Shown here one piece after another: positions 12,195 through 21,160 of a stretch of 53,301 bases of DNA (the first letter of the stretch is position 1; every line of letters starts with the position of its first letter). The stretch is taken from contig LSSN01000248.1 in NCBI GenBank assembly GCA_001970855.1, forward strand, positions 1 through 53,301. Reading direction: 5' to 3'. The stretch comes from Smittium culicis (taxonomy: Eukaryota > Kickxellomycota > Harpellomycetes > Harpellales > Legeriomycetaceae). The translations under genes and the position numbers were made by a program. Below the pieces are notes generated by a model. That model had not been told where the DNA came from. It ran no database searches and saw only the letters and a list, made by a program, of their open reading frames with translations.

Positions 12195-15100
12195 ATGAAG
12201 TCGAGATTTACTGCTTTAGATGTCCGAGCTTCCGCGATCGAACTTAGTAGACAGTAATTTTGGCCTTCTTAATCGCTTTTTGCTTTTTTATCTTGAATTT
12301 TTCGCTATTCAATCTAATTATTAATTATAACTCCCAAAACTGTAGAATTGTCGGTTTAAGAATTCAAAATATATATGATGTCAACTCCAAAACATATATG
12401 TTTAAATTTCAAAAGGTATAGCTTCTTGGACTAGCATTTGGATTAGAGTCTTTTTTATTATATAAGCAATCTAAATAATTAAACTTTAATAATTTCCTAT
12501 TATACCAAACGCCTGATAATTCCCTTCGCTCCTCCACTGCTTCCTCAATATTGTAAAATAAATCTAAAAAATTACCAATAATGAATTTCGGTTTATTTTC
12601 ATTTTTCTATAGCCAGGAACTAAAGTCATGGTTGTCATCGAATCTGGTACAAGAATTCACTCTACTGAGCAAGCACTCGAGAAAAATCCCATTCCTTCTC
12701 ATTTTAGCTCGAAAGTAATTCAATAAATTTTATATCTATAACTATTTTCAGGTTTAATTCTTATTCTTTTATACATTCTGTAGCTGAGAAAATATTTAAA
12801 TTCTCGAAGACTTACTGGCATAAAACAATTGGGATTTGACAGAATTATCGATATGGAATTTGCCAGTGGCTTAGGAGTTAATGTAGAAGGAACTTACCAC
12901 CTGATTTGTGAATTTTACTCCTCGGTACCTTTATTCTTCTATTAAATTATACAAACTCTTTTTTTTACAGCTTCAATTAAGTCGTATATATTAAATACTT
13001 TATTCATCTGCCTCTTTATTTTGTTTTTAGGGTAATATAATTTTTACTGATCATGAGTATAGAATACTTCTGCTACTTAGAACTGTCAGAATATCTGACG
13101 AATTAACAATTGAACCCGGAAAAATCTACAATTACCAAAATGCTACTAAGTTAAAACCTCCCTCTAAAGAACAAATTATCTCAACACTAATGCAAGCAGG
13201 ACCAAAAGACAGTTTAAAAAAAGTTTTAGGCTATATTCCCTGTAAAAATTTCTCATCTTTGCTTATATTCATACCTTGTTCTCATATCCCTTTTTTTTTT
13301 ATTCCAAATCCCTAGGCTACTCGGGTGGTCTTTCTGAGCACGTAATATTGGAAGCTAATCTTGACCCTAATCTTAAAGTAGTTCGAGACATGAATATATC
13401 TATCGGTATAAATTATTTCCCTCATTTTTCTAAATTAAACCTCTAGGTTTAACCTTATCAATTTTAATAATTATTTTTTTTTTAACTAATAACACTAGAT
13501 TCGCCACTTATCAATGATCTGTTTGATGCTTTTCAAAAAACATATAATGCTATCTCTGAAATGGAAACAACGAAATTTTCAGTATATATCTATTATAACT
13601 TTACAGTTTTGGTTTTAAATAAGTTTACTGACTTATCTTATTTTAATTTAGGGGCATTTGATAATAAAACAGCAGTCGGAAATGAGTACTGACCAATCTA
13701 GTAGCAACACAAAGGAATCTAAAGTTGGAGAAATGTTTGTATTATTATTATAAATTAATTTATGTATACTTATATTTACTAATTTTTATATAAACCCCTT
13801 TTTGTACAAACTCTTTTTCTTTTAGCGCTGATGAATATCTTTCGCTGGTTTTAAACCAAACTAAAAATAAGGTCGGAATTATTATCAAAAAGGTTAACAG
13901 CTTCCAAACCGCTGTGGATACATTTTATTCCAAAATTGACGCTATTAGAATTATCAAACAGGTTAACACAAAAGAAAGTAATGTTAAAAAAAAGCTAGAA
14001 AATATGAAATTGGAACAAGCTGCTCGAATTGAAAAATTGGATCTTCTTCAGCAAGGATATTTAAAAAAAGCACAATTGATAACAGCTAATCTTGATTATA
14101 TTGAACAGGTATTACTTCTTATTAGAAGTGCTCTAGCTGCAGAAATTGATTGGGATGAACTAAAAGAACTTGTTGAGCAGCAAAAACAAGCAAATCACCC
14201 TGTAGCTAAAAATATACACTCACTTAATTTGGCCTCAAATAAAGTAACTGTTTCTTTTGACTCTGAAGAACAAAGTTCGTCTGGTCCAACGCTAGCAGAG
14301 ATAGACTTAGAGCTAACCGCGTTTTCAAACGCCCAGTCTTATTTTGACTTGCAAAAACAAACTATTTCTAAGCTCGCTCGAACTAAAGCTTCTGAAGAAA
14401 TGGCTTATAAAAAGGCTGAAAAGAAAATTACTGGAAAAAGTTCATTTCAAAAAAAACAATCGAACTTGGATTTAGTTTTAAAAGCTAATAGAAAACCAAT
14501 GTGGTTTGAAGCATTCATTTGGTTTATTAGCTCTGATGGTTACTTGGCAGTTGGCGGAAAAGACATGCAGCAAAATGAGCAGCTGGTAAGAAAGTATTTA
14601 AAGAAAGATGATATTTACGTTCATGCTGATACACATGGTTCTACATCTGTTGTTTTGATAAACAATTATCCTGGAAAACCTATTCCAATCTCTACTCTTA
14701 TCCAAGCTGGTGATATGGCTATCTGTCACTCAAAAGCTTGGGAATCCAAAATAATAACGAGTGCCTACTGGGTTAACTCTGATCAAGTATCAAAAAAAGC
14801 TAATACTGGCGAATACTTACCAACAGGAAGCTTTATGATACGTGGGAAAAAGAATTTCTTGCCTCCTACTTCGCTAGTTTATGGCTTTGGAATACTATTT
14901 AGAATAGAAAAAAATCCGGACTATGAAGACGAGGATGAAGAAGACGAAAAAAGCTACATTTATTCTAACTTCAATGCACCAAAGAATAGCGATGAGAGTT
15001 TTGATAAACTAAGAGAAAAGTATAATTTAGATTTAGTTGACGAGCTTACAGAAATCAAAGACTCTAGGCTACCAGCTTTCATTTCAGGTAAAGCTCAAGA

Positions 15101-16196
15101 TTCGTTGATTTCGAATGGCGAACGTCAACCAAATTCTCAAACTAACTATACATCCACTAACGAACCTATTATTACCAAGAAGCGTATATCATCTAAACAG
15201 AGAAAAGAAATGAAAAAAAATAACACAGCTGGCCAAAATCAAGCTGAAAAGAGCGACCCATCTGGCATAACTAAAAGCTTGTCGGTATTGGAGCTTGATA
15301 GAACTGATGAGAACCAAAGGGGAGTTTCAGAAGAAAATTTCCGCGAGAAAGGCAGTAAAGGCGATAGTAATAAAAATACGTATAATAGCTCCAAATCTAA
15401 ATCAAAGGAAAAATTAGATAATCAGCAAAAGCAAAATCCTAGGAGAAAGAAGGCGAATGGGAAAAACAACAAGAATAATAGAGGGTTTGACGATTTTGAA
15501 GATGATGAAATTGAAAAAGAAATTCGAGACTCGTTGCTGAAAACCAGTTCAAAAACTAAAAAAAAGGATAAGAAGCTTAAAGGCATACCACCATTGCAAA
15601 AATCAAATACCAAATCGAATAATATTAAACCATCATTCAAATCAGAACAATCAAAAGAGCTAAATGCTCAATATCCAGCACCTGTAGTAACTGAATTAGA
15701 TTTTGAACAAACAGAAGAGTTTACTGGTCTGAAAAATGAGTTTTTGAAACTAACAAAAAATCTAACAAGCAATCCAGATCCTTCAAATTTTAAATATTTA
15801 CTCAAATATGCAATTCCAATGTGTGCACCCTACAACACGCTAAAAAATTACAAGTACAAAGTAAAGCTAACGCCGGGCGATTTAAAGAAAGGTAAAAGCA
15901 CAAAGATGGCGAAAAATTTATTTGTACACTCTGCAAACAAGGAATTGGAGACGTTGGCTAAATCCTTTAAGCACGAGTCAAAAGAACTTAATAACGATGA
16001 AGGCGAAATAGAAATGGAGAATAAAGTGAAAGAAATGGACAATGCTCAGATTGAGCTGAAATTGCTGAAACTTATGAATGATAATGAAATGATCTCAGTT
16101 ATTCTTGGGAACTCCAAAGTTAGTGCACCTAATTTAGAAAAGGTTAAGCTAGCGTCTAAACAGCAAAAGAAATCTAGCAAACAATCTAAAAAGTGA
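12195..16196 (+). CDS. TAE2: NEMF/Tae2 (Rqc2, NFACT family) ribosome quality control factor, nine exons
   Basis: Proposed exons 12195-12253, 12346-12415, 12613-12714, 12784-12924, 13031-13241, 13316-13405, 13499-13581, 13652-13734 and 13826-16196 join to 1069 residues, close to human NEMF and yeast Tae2. The start [12 protein letters not shown] is the family start. NFACT-N continues with [28 protein letters not shown] and [21 protein letters not shown] coiled-coil middle follows. NFACT-R/DUF814 begins near 505 ([42 protein letters not shown]), then a Lys/Asp-rich linker and NFACT-C ([27 protein letters not shown]). The protein binds stalled 60S subunits with Ltn1 and recruits Ala/Thr tRNAs for CAT tails. 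Residues needed for tailing in yeast (Asp9, Asp98, Arg99) correspond to Asp9, Asp96 and Arg97 here. Exon 8 uses a GTTTGT donor, the only choice that keeps frame. The 3' end is repeated after the N gap. Confidence 0.92.
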
Positions 16197-16260
16197 TTTT
16201 TTTTTAATGAAATTATTTAGAAGCTCTATTTTTGCATCTTATATAATCTTTTATACGTCA

Positions 16261-16456
16261 CTAACCCTTTCCCGTCCAACACACTTTAATAAAATTAATT
16301 TTCTGATTCGCTCATTATTTAAAAGCAAATTTAATATTTGCTATTTTTTTTCAATATACCAATATTTTTTATAACCTCGGAATTTATGAATTTAGTTGAA
16401 CACAGATAAATATATTTTGCAGATCAGAAATTTCTTACTGTTCGTGAAAGGGTTGA
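16261..16456 (+). repeat. piggyBac-like MITE copy 2, just downstream of NEMF/TAE2
   Basis: Left end TAACCCTTTCCCGTCCAAC and right end GTGAAAGGGTTGAC form terminal inverted repeats about 195 bp apart. The flanking TTAA has mutated (CTAA on the left, TTGA on the right). It lies in the 3' flank of the gene and is included in the duplicated segment (its twin is at 17493-17688). Confidence 0.65.
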
Positions 16457-16520
16457 CTAAACTCATATTAATTAAATATAGTTGTTAAAGTAAAAAAATG
16501 TACGGAAATACCAAATATAT

Positions 16521-16614
16521 NNNNNNNNNNNNNNNNNNNNNNNNNNNNNNNNNNNNNNNNNNNNNNNNNNNNNNNNNNNNNNNNNNNNNNNNNNNNNNNN
16601 NNNNNNNNNNNNNN
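16521..16614. other. Assembly gap (94 Ns)
   Basis: A run of 94 N characters joins two contigs. The sequence that follows repeats the last 1138 bases before the gap, so the true gap may be negative (overlapping contigs). In the right-hand copy the next bases after the overlap are a short A then a G homopolymer, which would explain why the left contig stopped here. Confidence 0.97.
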
Positions 16615-17752
16615 TAATAGCTCCAAATCTAAATCAAAGGAAAAATTAGATAATCAGCAAAAGCAAAATCCTAGGAGAAAGAAGGCGAATGGGAAAAACA
16701 ACAAGAATAATAGAGGGTTTGACGATTTTGAAGATGATGAAATTGAAAAAGAAATTCGAGACTCGTTGCTGAAAACCAGTTCAAAAATTAAAAAAAAGGA
16801 TAAGAAGCTTAAAGGCATACCACCATTGCAAAAATCAAATACCAAATCGAATAATATTAAACCATCATTCAAATCAGAACAATCAAAAGAGCTAAATGCT
16901 CAATATCCAGCACCTGTAGTAACTGAATTAGATTTTGAACAAACAGAAGAGTTTACTGGTCTGAAAAATGAGTTTTTGAAACTAACAAAAAATCTAACAA
17001 GCAATCCAGATCCTTCAAATTTTAAATATTTACTCAAATATGCAATTCCAATGTGTGCACCCTACAACACGCTAAAAAATTACAAGTACAAAGTAAAGCT
17101 AACGCCGGGCGATTTAAAGAAAGGTAAAAGCACAAAGATGGCGAAAAATTTATTTGTACACTCTGCAAACAAGGAATTGGAGACGTTGGCTAAATCCTTT
17201 AAGCACGAGTCAAAAGAACTTAATAACGATGAAGGCGAAATAGAAATGGAGAATAAAGTGAAAGAAATGGACAATGCTCAGATTGAGCTGAAATTGCTGA
17301 AACTTATGAATGATAATGAAATGATCTCAGTTATTCTTGGGAACTCCAAAGTTAGTGCACCTAATTTAGAAAAGGTTAAGCTAGCGTCTAAACAGCAAAA
17401 GAAATCTAGCAAACAATCTAAAAAGTGATTTTTTTTTAATGAAATTATTTAGAAGCTCTATTTTTGCATCTTATATAATCTTTTATACGTCACTAACCCT
17501 TTCCCGTCCAACACACTTTAATAAAATTAATTTTCTGATTCGCTCATTATTTAAAAGCAAATTTAATATTTGCTATTTTTTTTCAATATACCAATATTTT
17601 TTATAACCTCGGAATTTATGAATTTAGTTGAACACAGATAAATATATTTTGCAGATCAGAAATTTCTTACTGTTCGTGAAAGGGTTGACTAAACTCATAT
17701 TAATTAAATATAGTTGTTAAAGTAAAAAAATGTACGGAAATACCAAATATAT
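16615..17752 (+). pseudogene. Duplicate of the NEMF/TAE2 3' end and its flank (probable assembly artefact)
   Basis: These 1138 bases match 15383-16520 base for base as far as I can read, except C at 15556 versus T at 16788 (Thr to Ile). The coding part ends at 17428 and lacks any 5' half, so it is not a gene. Copy length is identical and the segment abuts the N gap. The simplest reading is two overlapping contigs, or two alleles, placed side by side. A genuine recent tandem duplication is the alternative. Confidence 0.85.
17493..17688 (+). repeat. piggyBac-like MITE copy 2, second instance in the duplicated segment
   Basis: Same sequence as 16261-16456, carried along in the duplicate block. 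It should not be counted as an independent insertion. Confidence 0.65.
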
Positions 17753-17930
17753 AGGGGGGGAGTAAATACGTGATGTAAGCTTTAGTGATTTTGATCATAA
17801 ATATAAAATGAGAAAGAGTTGATGAAATTGGTGAGAAAATATGATTTGATAATGAAACAGAAAAAAAGTGTTTATAAATACAAAATCATGTTTGGTGTGA
17901 TGGAAAAGATAAGATATAGCGCAAAGAAAT

Positions 17931-17950
17931 AAATTAAATTAAATTAAATT
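17931..17950. repeat. (AAATT)4 microsatellite
   Basis: Four copies of AAATT immediately downstream of the stop codon of the minus-strand oxidoreductase gene, i.e. in its 3' flank. Confidence 0.9.
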
Positions 17951-17959
17951 AAAAGGCTG

Positions 17960-19252
17960 TTAGAATTGGTACAAGTCAGAAGGGTCAACAACAGAGTTGG
18001 AGCGACGACTCTCTTCAGCAGCAAAGGTGTATATGTGGGACTTTAAGGCTTCTAAAGATTCGCTCTTATTTATTGAAGGGTCATTGTTGATAATAGAGTC
18101 GACAAAGCAAGATATGATTCCAAAATCGCCACCAACGTGGCCAGGAATTAAGCTAAAAGACTTGTATTCCTCCAAATCGTTGGGATGAATAACAGTAGTT
18201 TTTTTAGAGTTAAATTCGTAGAAAGAGATTTCATTATCGCCGTCTGAGTAAAGTTCGCCTTTGGAGCCATAAATTCTTGTTTTGCGAATACACTCTTCTT
18301 TGGTGAAAGCTATCATGGTTAAAGAGGCAGTTTTTCCGTCTTCAAACTCAAAATTGACAACTTGATTGTCTAGAACATCGTTTTCGCATTCGTATACGCA
18401 GCGGCCGTAAGGGCCATTAGTGATGGCGTCGGCGATATTTTCGATGTCTACGACGTTAGTTAGGACGTTTAGGGGCCAGCCAGTTTCGCCACTTTTTGCA
18501 GGCTCGAGGTATATTTTTTTGGCAGAGTAAGGGCACTCGCTTTCATACGAGCAGTCTATACAGCGCTTGGCATTGCCGGCACCAGCGGGCTTTTTGGACT
18601 TTTTAAAGTGAGATAAGCTTCCAAAAGAGCTTATTTTGGTGCATTTTGCATTTCCGATAAACCAACTAACGAGATCAACGTCGTGGATGCATTTTGTCAT
18701 AAGGCTGAAGGAGGTATCTTTTTCGATGGCCCAGTTTCCGCGAACAAAGGAGTGTGCAAAATGGGTTTCGCCAATCTGTTCTAAGTGCTGGACATTGTAA
18801 ATCTCGCCCAACTTTCCTGAGTCGAGGATCTTTTTAAGTTCGGAATAGTGTGGGGTGTATCTTAAAACATGGCATACGGCCATAATGATACCATTTTCGA
18901 CAACAGCTTTATGTATATTTGTGCAGTCTTCTAGTGTTACAGCCATAGGTTTTTCAAGAAGAATGTTGTATTTGAGCGGGGCTAGTGCCTGGACGGCAGA
19001 GGCGTGTAAAGCGTCGAGTGTGCTTATAACAACGGCATCGGCGAACTTTGAGCGCTTTGCAAGTTCATAGTAGCTTTCGAAGCAGTTTTCGGGGTCGATA
19101 TTGTACTCGGCGGCAAATATGGCGCGTCTTTCTTCAGAAGGCTCAGCAACGCCAACAACCCTCATTTTTTCAGGGTTGGTTTTGGCATACTGGGAATATA
19201 CACTGCCCCTATTGCCAGCGCCGACAACTATAATATCAATATAAGACTTCAT
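17960..19252 (-). CDS. Gfo/Idh/MocA-family NAD(P)-dependent oxidoreductase, GC-rich and intronless
   Basis: Uninterrupted 430-residue protein. The N-terminal Rossmann fold has VVGAGNRGS (9-17), the acidic GVAEPSEE after beta-2, and EKP (100-102), the family signature that places the catalytic lysine. The C-terminal domain has CIHDVD (188-193), the usual substrate-site His/Asp. An extra cluster C-x2-C-x5-C (Cys231, 234, 240: RCIDCSYESECPYSAKKIY) could bind metal; similar inserts occur in some bacterial family members. The substrate (a sugar, polyol or inositol derivative) cannot be told from sequence. G+C is clearly above the neighbours: 31 of 60 bases at 18421-18480 and 33 of 60 at 18541-18600. 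Together with the lack of introns this hints at horizontal gain from bacteria, which is inference. No signal peptide, so probably cytosolic. Confidence 0.9.
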   Translation of the reverse strand: MKSYIDIIVVGAGNRGSVYSQYAKTNPEKMRVVGVAEPSEERRAIFAAEYNIDPENCFESYYELAKRSKFADAVVISTLDALHASAVQALAPLKYNILLEKPMAVTLEDCTNIHKAVVENGIIMAVCHVLRYTPHYSELKKILDSGKLGEIYNVQHLEQIGETHFAHSFVRGNWAIEKDTSFSLMTKCIHDVDLVSWFIGNAKCTKISSFGSLSHFKKSKKPAGAGNAKRCIDCSYESECPYSAKKIYLEPAKSGETGWPLNVLTNVVDIENIADAITNGPYGRCVYECENDVLDNQVVNFEFEDGKTASLTMIAFTKEECIRKTRIYGSKGELYSDGDNEISFYEFNSKKTTVIHPNDLEEYKSFSLIPGHVGGDFGIISCFVDSIINNDPSINKSESLEALKSHIYTFAAEESRRSNSVVDPSDLYQF

Positions 19253-19580
19253 ACTATTAGCAAAAATTTGGGTTATCTCGAAAAACAGGGAATTTATTTT
19301 TTAGAAGGTTGATATTTAAGAGGAAGGTGATACAGTTCAGCCTTTATAGATTATTAAAAATTGAAATGAGCGCAGTATAGAATGATTAATATATTTCTTT
19401 ACTCAGGCCTAGCGACATAGAGCCTGCCTAATGAGAGTCTTATACATAAATTCCACATTTTATTTTAGGACTGTGCGGGTTGGAAAGCCCTTCAACTCCT
19501 AGAATTTATTTCAATAGCGCAACATGAAACGCTTACACCTTATTAGAAAAAACATCCGATATTTTAAGTATTCCCAACTA

Positions 19581-19779
19581 TTAGCCCATTCCCGCCCAAC
19601 ACTCTTTAAAATAACGAATTGTTGATTCGTTAATGGTTTTTAATAGCTTATATTATTTGATGCTATTCTTCAGCAAACGAATAATTATATGCACCATTGA
19701 AATATGTTATTTCTATTGAACACAGTTGGCTATATTCGAAAGATCAAAAATGTTAAACTGACCGTAAAACAGTTAAACA
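19581..19779 (+). repeat. piggyBac-like MITE copy 3
   Basis: Left end TTAGCCCATTCCCGCCCAAC, internal GATTCGT, ACCATTGAAATATGTTAT and GAACACAGTTGGCTATATTC, right end decayed to GACCGTAAAACAGTTAAAC. Same order and spacing (about 197 bp) as the intact copy at 34453-34648. Confidence 0.6.
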
Positions 19780-20039
19780 ACAGGCTATAATTTTTTTGGA
19801 TGGGTTATTGGACCAGGTAATATTTACTTTTTTCCAAGCATAATTGCCTTTTGGATCTAATCTCTCAATCTTTTTTTTTTACTCAAATTTTTTATTGGAC
19901 ATCTATTACCTATTTTGTGCAAGTTGAACTTTTAATTATCGTATACCAGATTTCGATATCCAATAACCACCCATTTAAACTCTAAATTTCGCCTTAGTTC
20001 AATACTGTTATTTCATTGGCTGATTTTGTGACTTTTCTT

Positions 20040-20240
20040 TTACCATTTTTCTGAAAAATCTCTCGAAAACTTGGATATATTGATTCGCCAGTAATTTAAA
20101 AGAAATTTTATTATTTGATACTACTGCCTATCGGACCAATTGTTGAATAAATCTCTTGATTTAAATATAACTATTGATCATAACTGGCTATGTTTGGTAT
20201 AGTACGATAAAATACAATCTACTACTCCTAAAAGGGCTAA
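20040..20240 (+). repeat. piggyBac-like MITE copy 4 (diverged)
   Basis: Recognised by TGATTCGCC, GGACCAATTGTTGAAT, CATAACTGGCTATGTTTGGT and the right end CCTAAAAGGGCTAAAC. The left end is degraded and its limit approximate. Confidence 0.5.
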
Positions 20241-20485
20241 ACTACTTTAAATAACCAACTAGTTTATACAAAAATATATATTACGAGATTTGTAAAAACA
20301 CTGGCTTAATGAAATTGTATAGCAAATGAAAAAAAGCTCATAAAAAAACAGCTTATTACAAAATCAAAATTTCCAAAAAAAAATTGTACGTGAAAATCTC
20401 AAATATAACTGCGTTTGATTTTAGAAGCTCTTTAGGCTGATATCGGAGATTATTTACCTTAAAAATCGGCTTGTTTCAGGCTGAT

Positions 20486-20499
20486 GCCTTTAGGATAGT
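20486..20499. repeat. Target-site duplication, left copy
   Basis: GCCTTTAGGATAGT, identical to 21147-21160 on the other side of the retroposon. Confidence 0.8.
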
Positions 20500-21146
20500 T
20501 TTTTTTTTTTTATCACGGAAATTTATTGGTACGATAACAATAATAGAAAATACGCAGTAAAGTAAACTAAAAAAATAGTAAAGCTGATGCAAGACATAAA
20601 AAAACTAATATTCTAATACTAATAAACTCTTCTGCCAGTCTACGGGGTGTGTACTCAAGGTAAATTGGATCAATCTACCATCCGAAAGATCCACCCAGGC
20701 ATTGCTTCGAGTAGGGTTTATTTCTGAATTTACAACCAGTTATCGAATTAAGCTCGTTCCAGAAAAATCGAATTCGTTGATATCATTGAACTATCTGGTT
20801 AGAGCCTTACATCTAACAGGATCTATAAAGAAAATAGGCTCCTACCCAATCGAAGGAATGATCGGCCTGGCTCTCCTACAATAAGCTGCTAAATGGCTGA
20901 GTTCAGTAATGCTGTCGAACGCTGGACTTGTGCACAGATAATTTCTCAGACCGTGCTAAACGAATCGGTTCCTCCTGTTTCTAGATGGTCCTCCTCTGGA
21001 ATCGCTGTCCTCTGAATCGCTGGGCGTTGCCTTCACTATCCCCGACCAAGGATAGTGCAACGCTGTGTGAAATTTTAGTATAGTGCACTTAGAAAAGTAC
21101 ACTACTTAAGCCCCTAAACCAAGGCAAGGTATTTCACTCATTGGAG
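20500..21146 (-). mobile_element. SINE-like non-LTR retroposon with 14-bp target-site duplication and poly(A) tail
   Basis: A 647-bp insertion bounded by perfect 14-bp direct repeats (GCCTTTAGGATAGT). On the plus strand it starts with a T run, so the element reads on the minus strand and ends in poly(A). The 5' part (20640-21146) is much more GC-rich than the flanks. It includes a strong hairpin: GCGTTG (21024-21029) pairs with CAACGC (21058-21063), enclosing CACTATCC (21034-21041) and GGATAGTG (21050-21057). A second hairpin is TAGTGCACTT-AGAA-AAGTACACTA at 21081-21104. Read on the minus strand the head contains TGGTTTAGGGG, which fits a Pol III A box. The AT-rich 3' tail is shared with the truncated copy at 4102-4269. 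No coding frame of interest on the element strand, so it depends on a LINE elsewhere. The parent RNA is not recognised. Confidence 0.75.
21024..21063 (-). other. Long stem-loop inside the retroposon
   Basis: Fourteen base pairs in two blocks (6 and 8 bp) separated by a 4-base bulge on one side (CCTT), closing an 8-base loop. Far stronger than expected from flanking AT-rich DNA. It suggests the element derives from a structured small RNA or keeps a structure for retrotransposition. Confidence 0.7.
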
Positions 21147-21160
21147 GCCTTTAGGATAGT
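21147..21160. repeat. Target-site duplication, right copy
   Basis: GCCTTTAGGATAGT, identical to 20486-20499. Confidence 0.8.

Larger units (their letters stand above)
19253..20485. other. Intergenic region with two MITE copies
   Basis: Contains the promoter side of the minus-strand oxidoreductase gene and then two forward MITE-family copies (19581-19779 and about 20040-20240). No gene seen. Confidence 0.6.

Noticed and set aside
16766..17428. 220-codon frame that could be read as a small NEMF paralogue
   Set aside because: It is the duplicated 3' end of the NEMF gene next to an assembly gap and has no own start region.
20702..20884. 60-codon plus-strand frame in the GC-rich patch
   Set aside because: It lies inside the retroposon, antisense to it, and matches no protein I know; GC-rich DNA simply has fewer stops.
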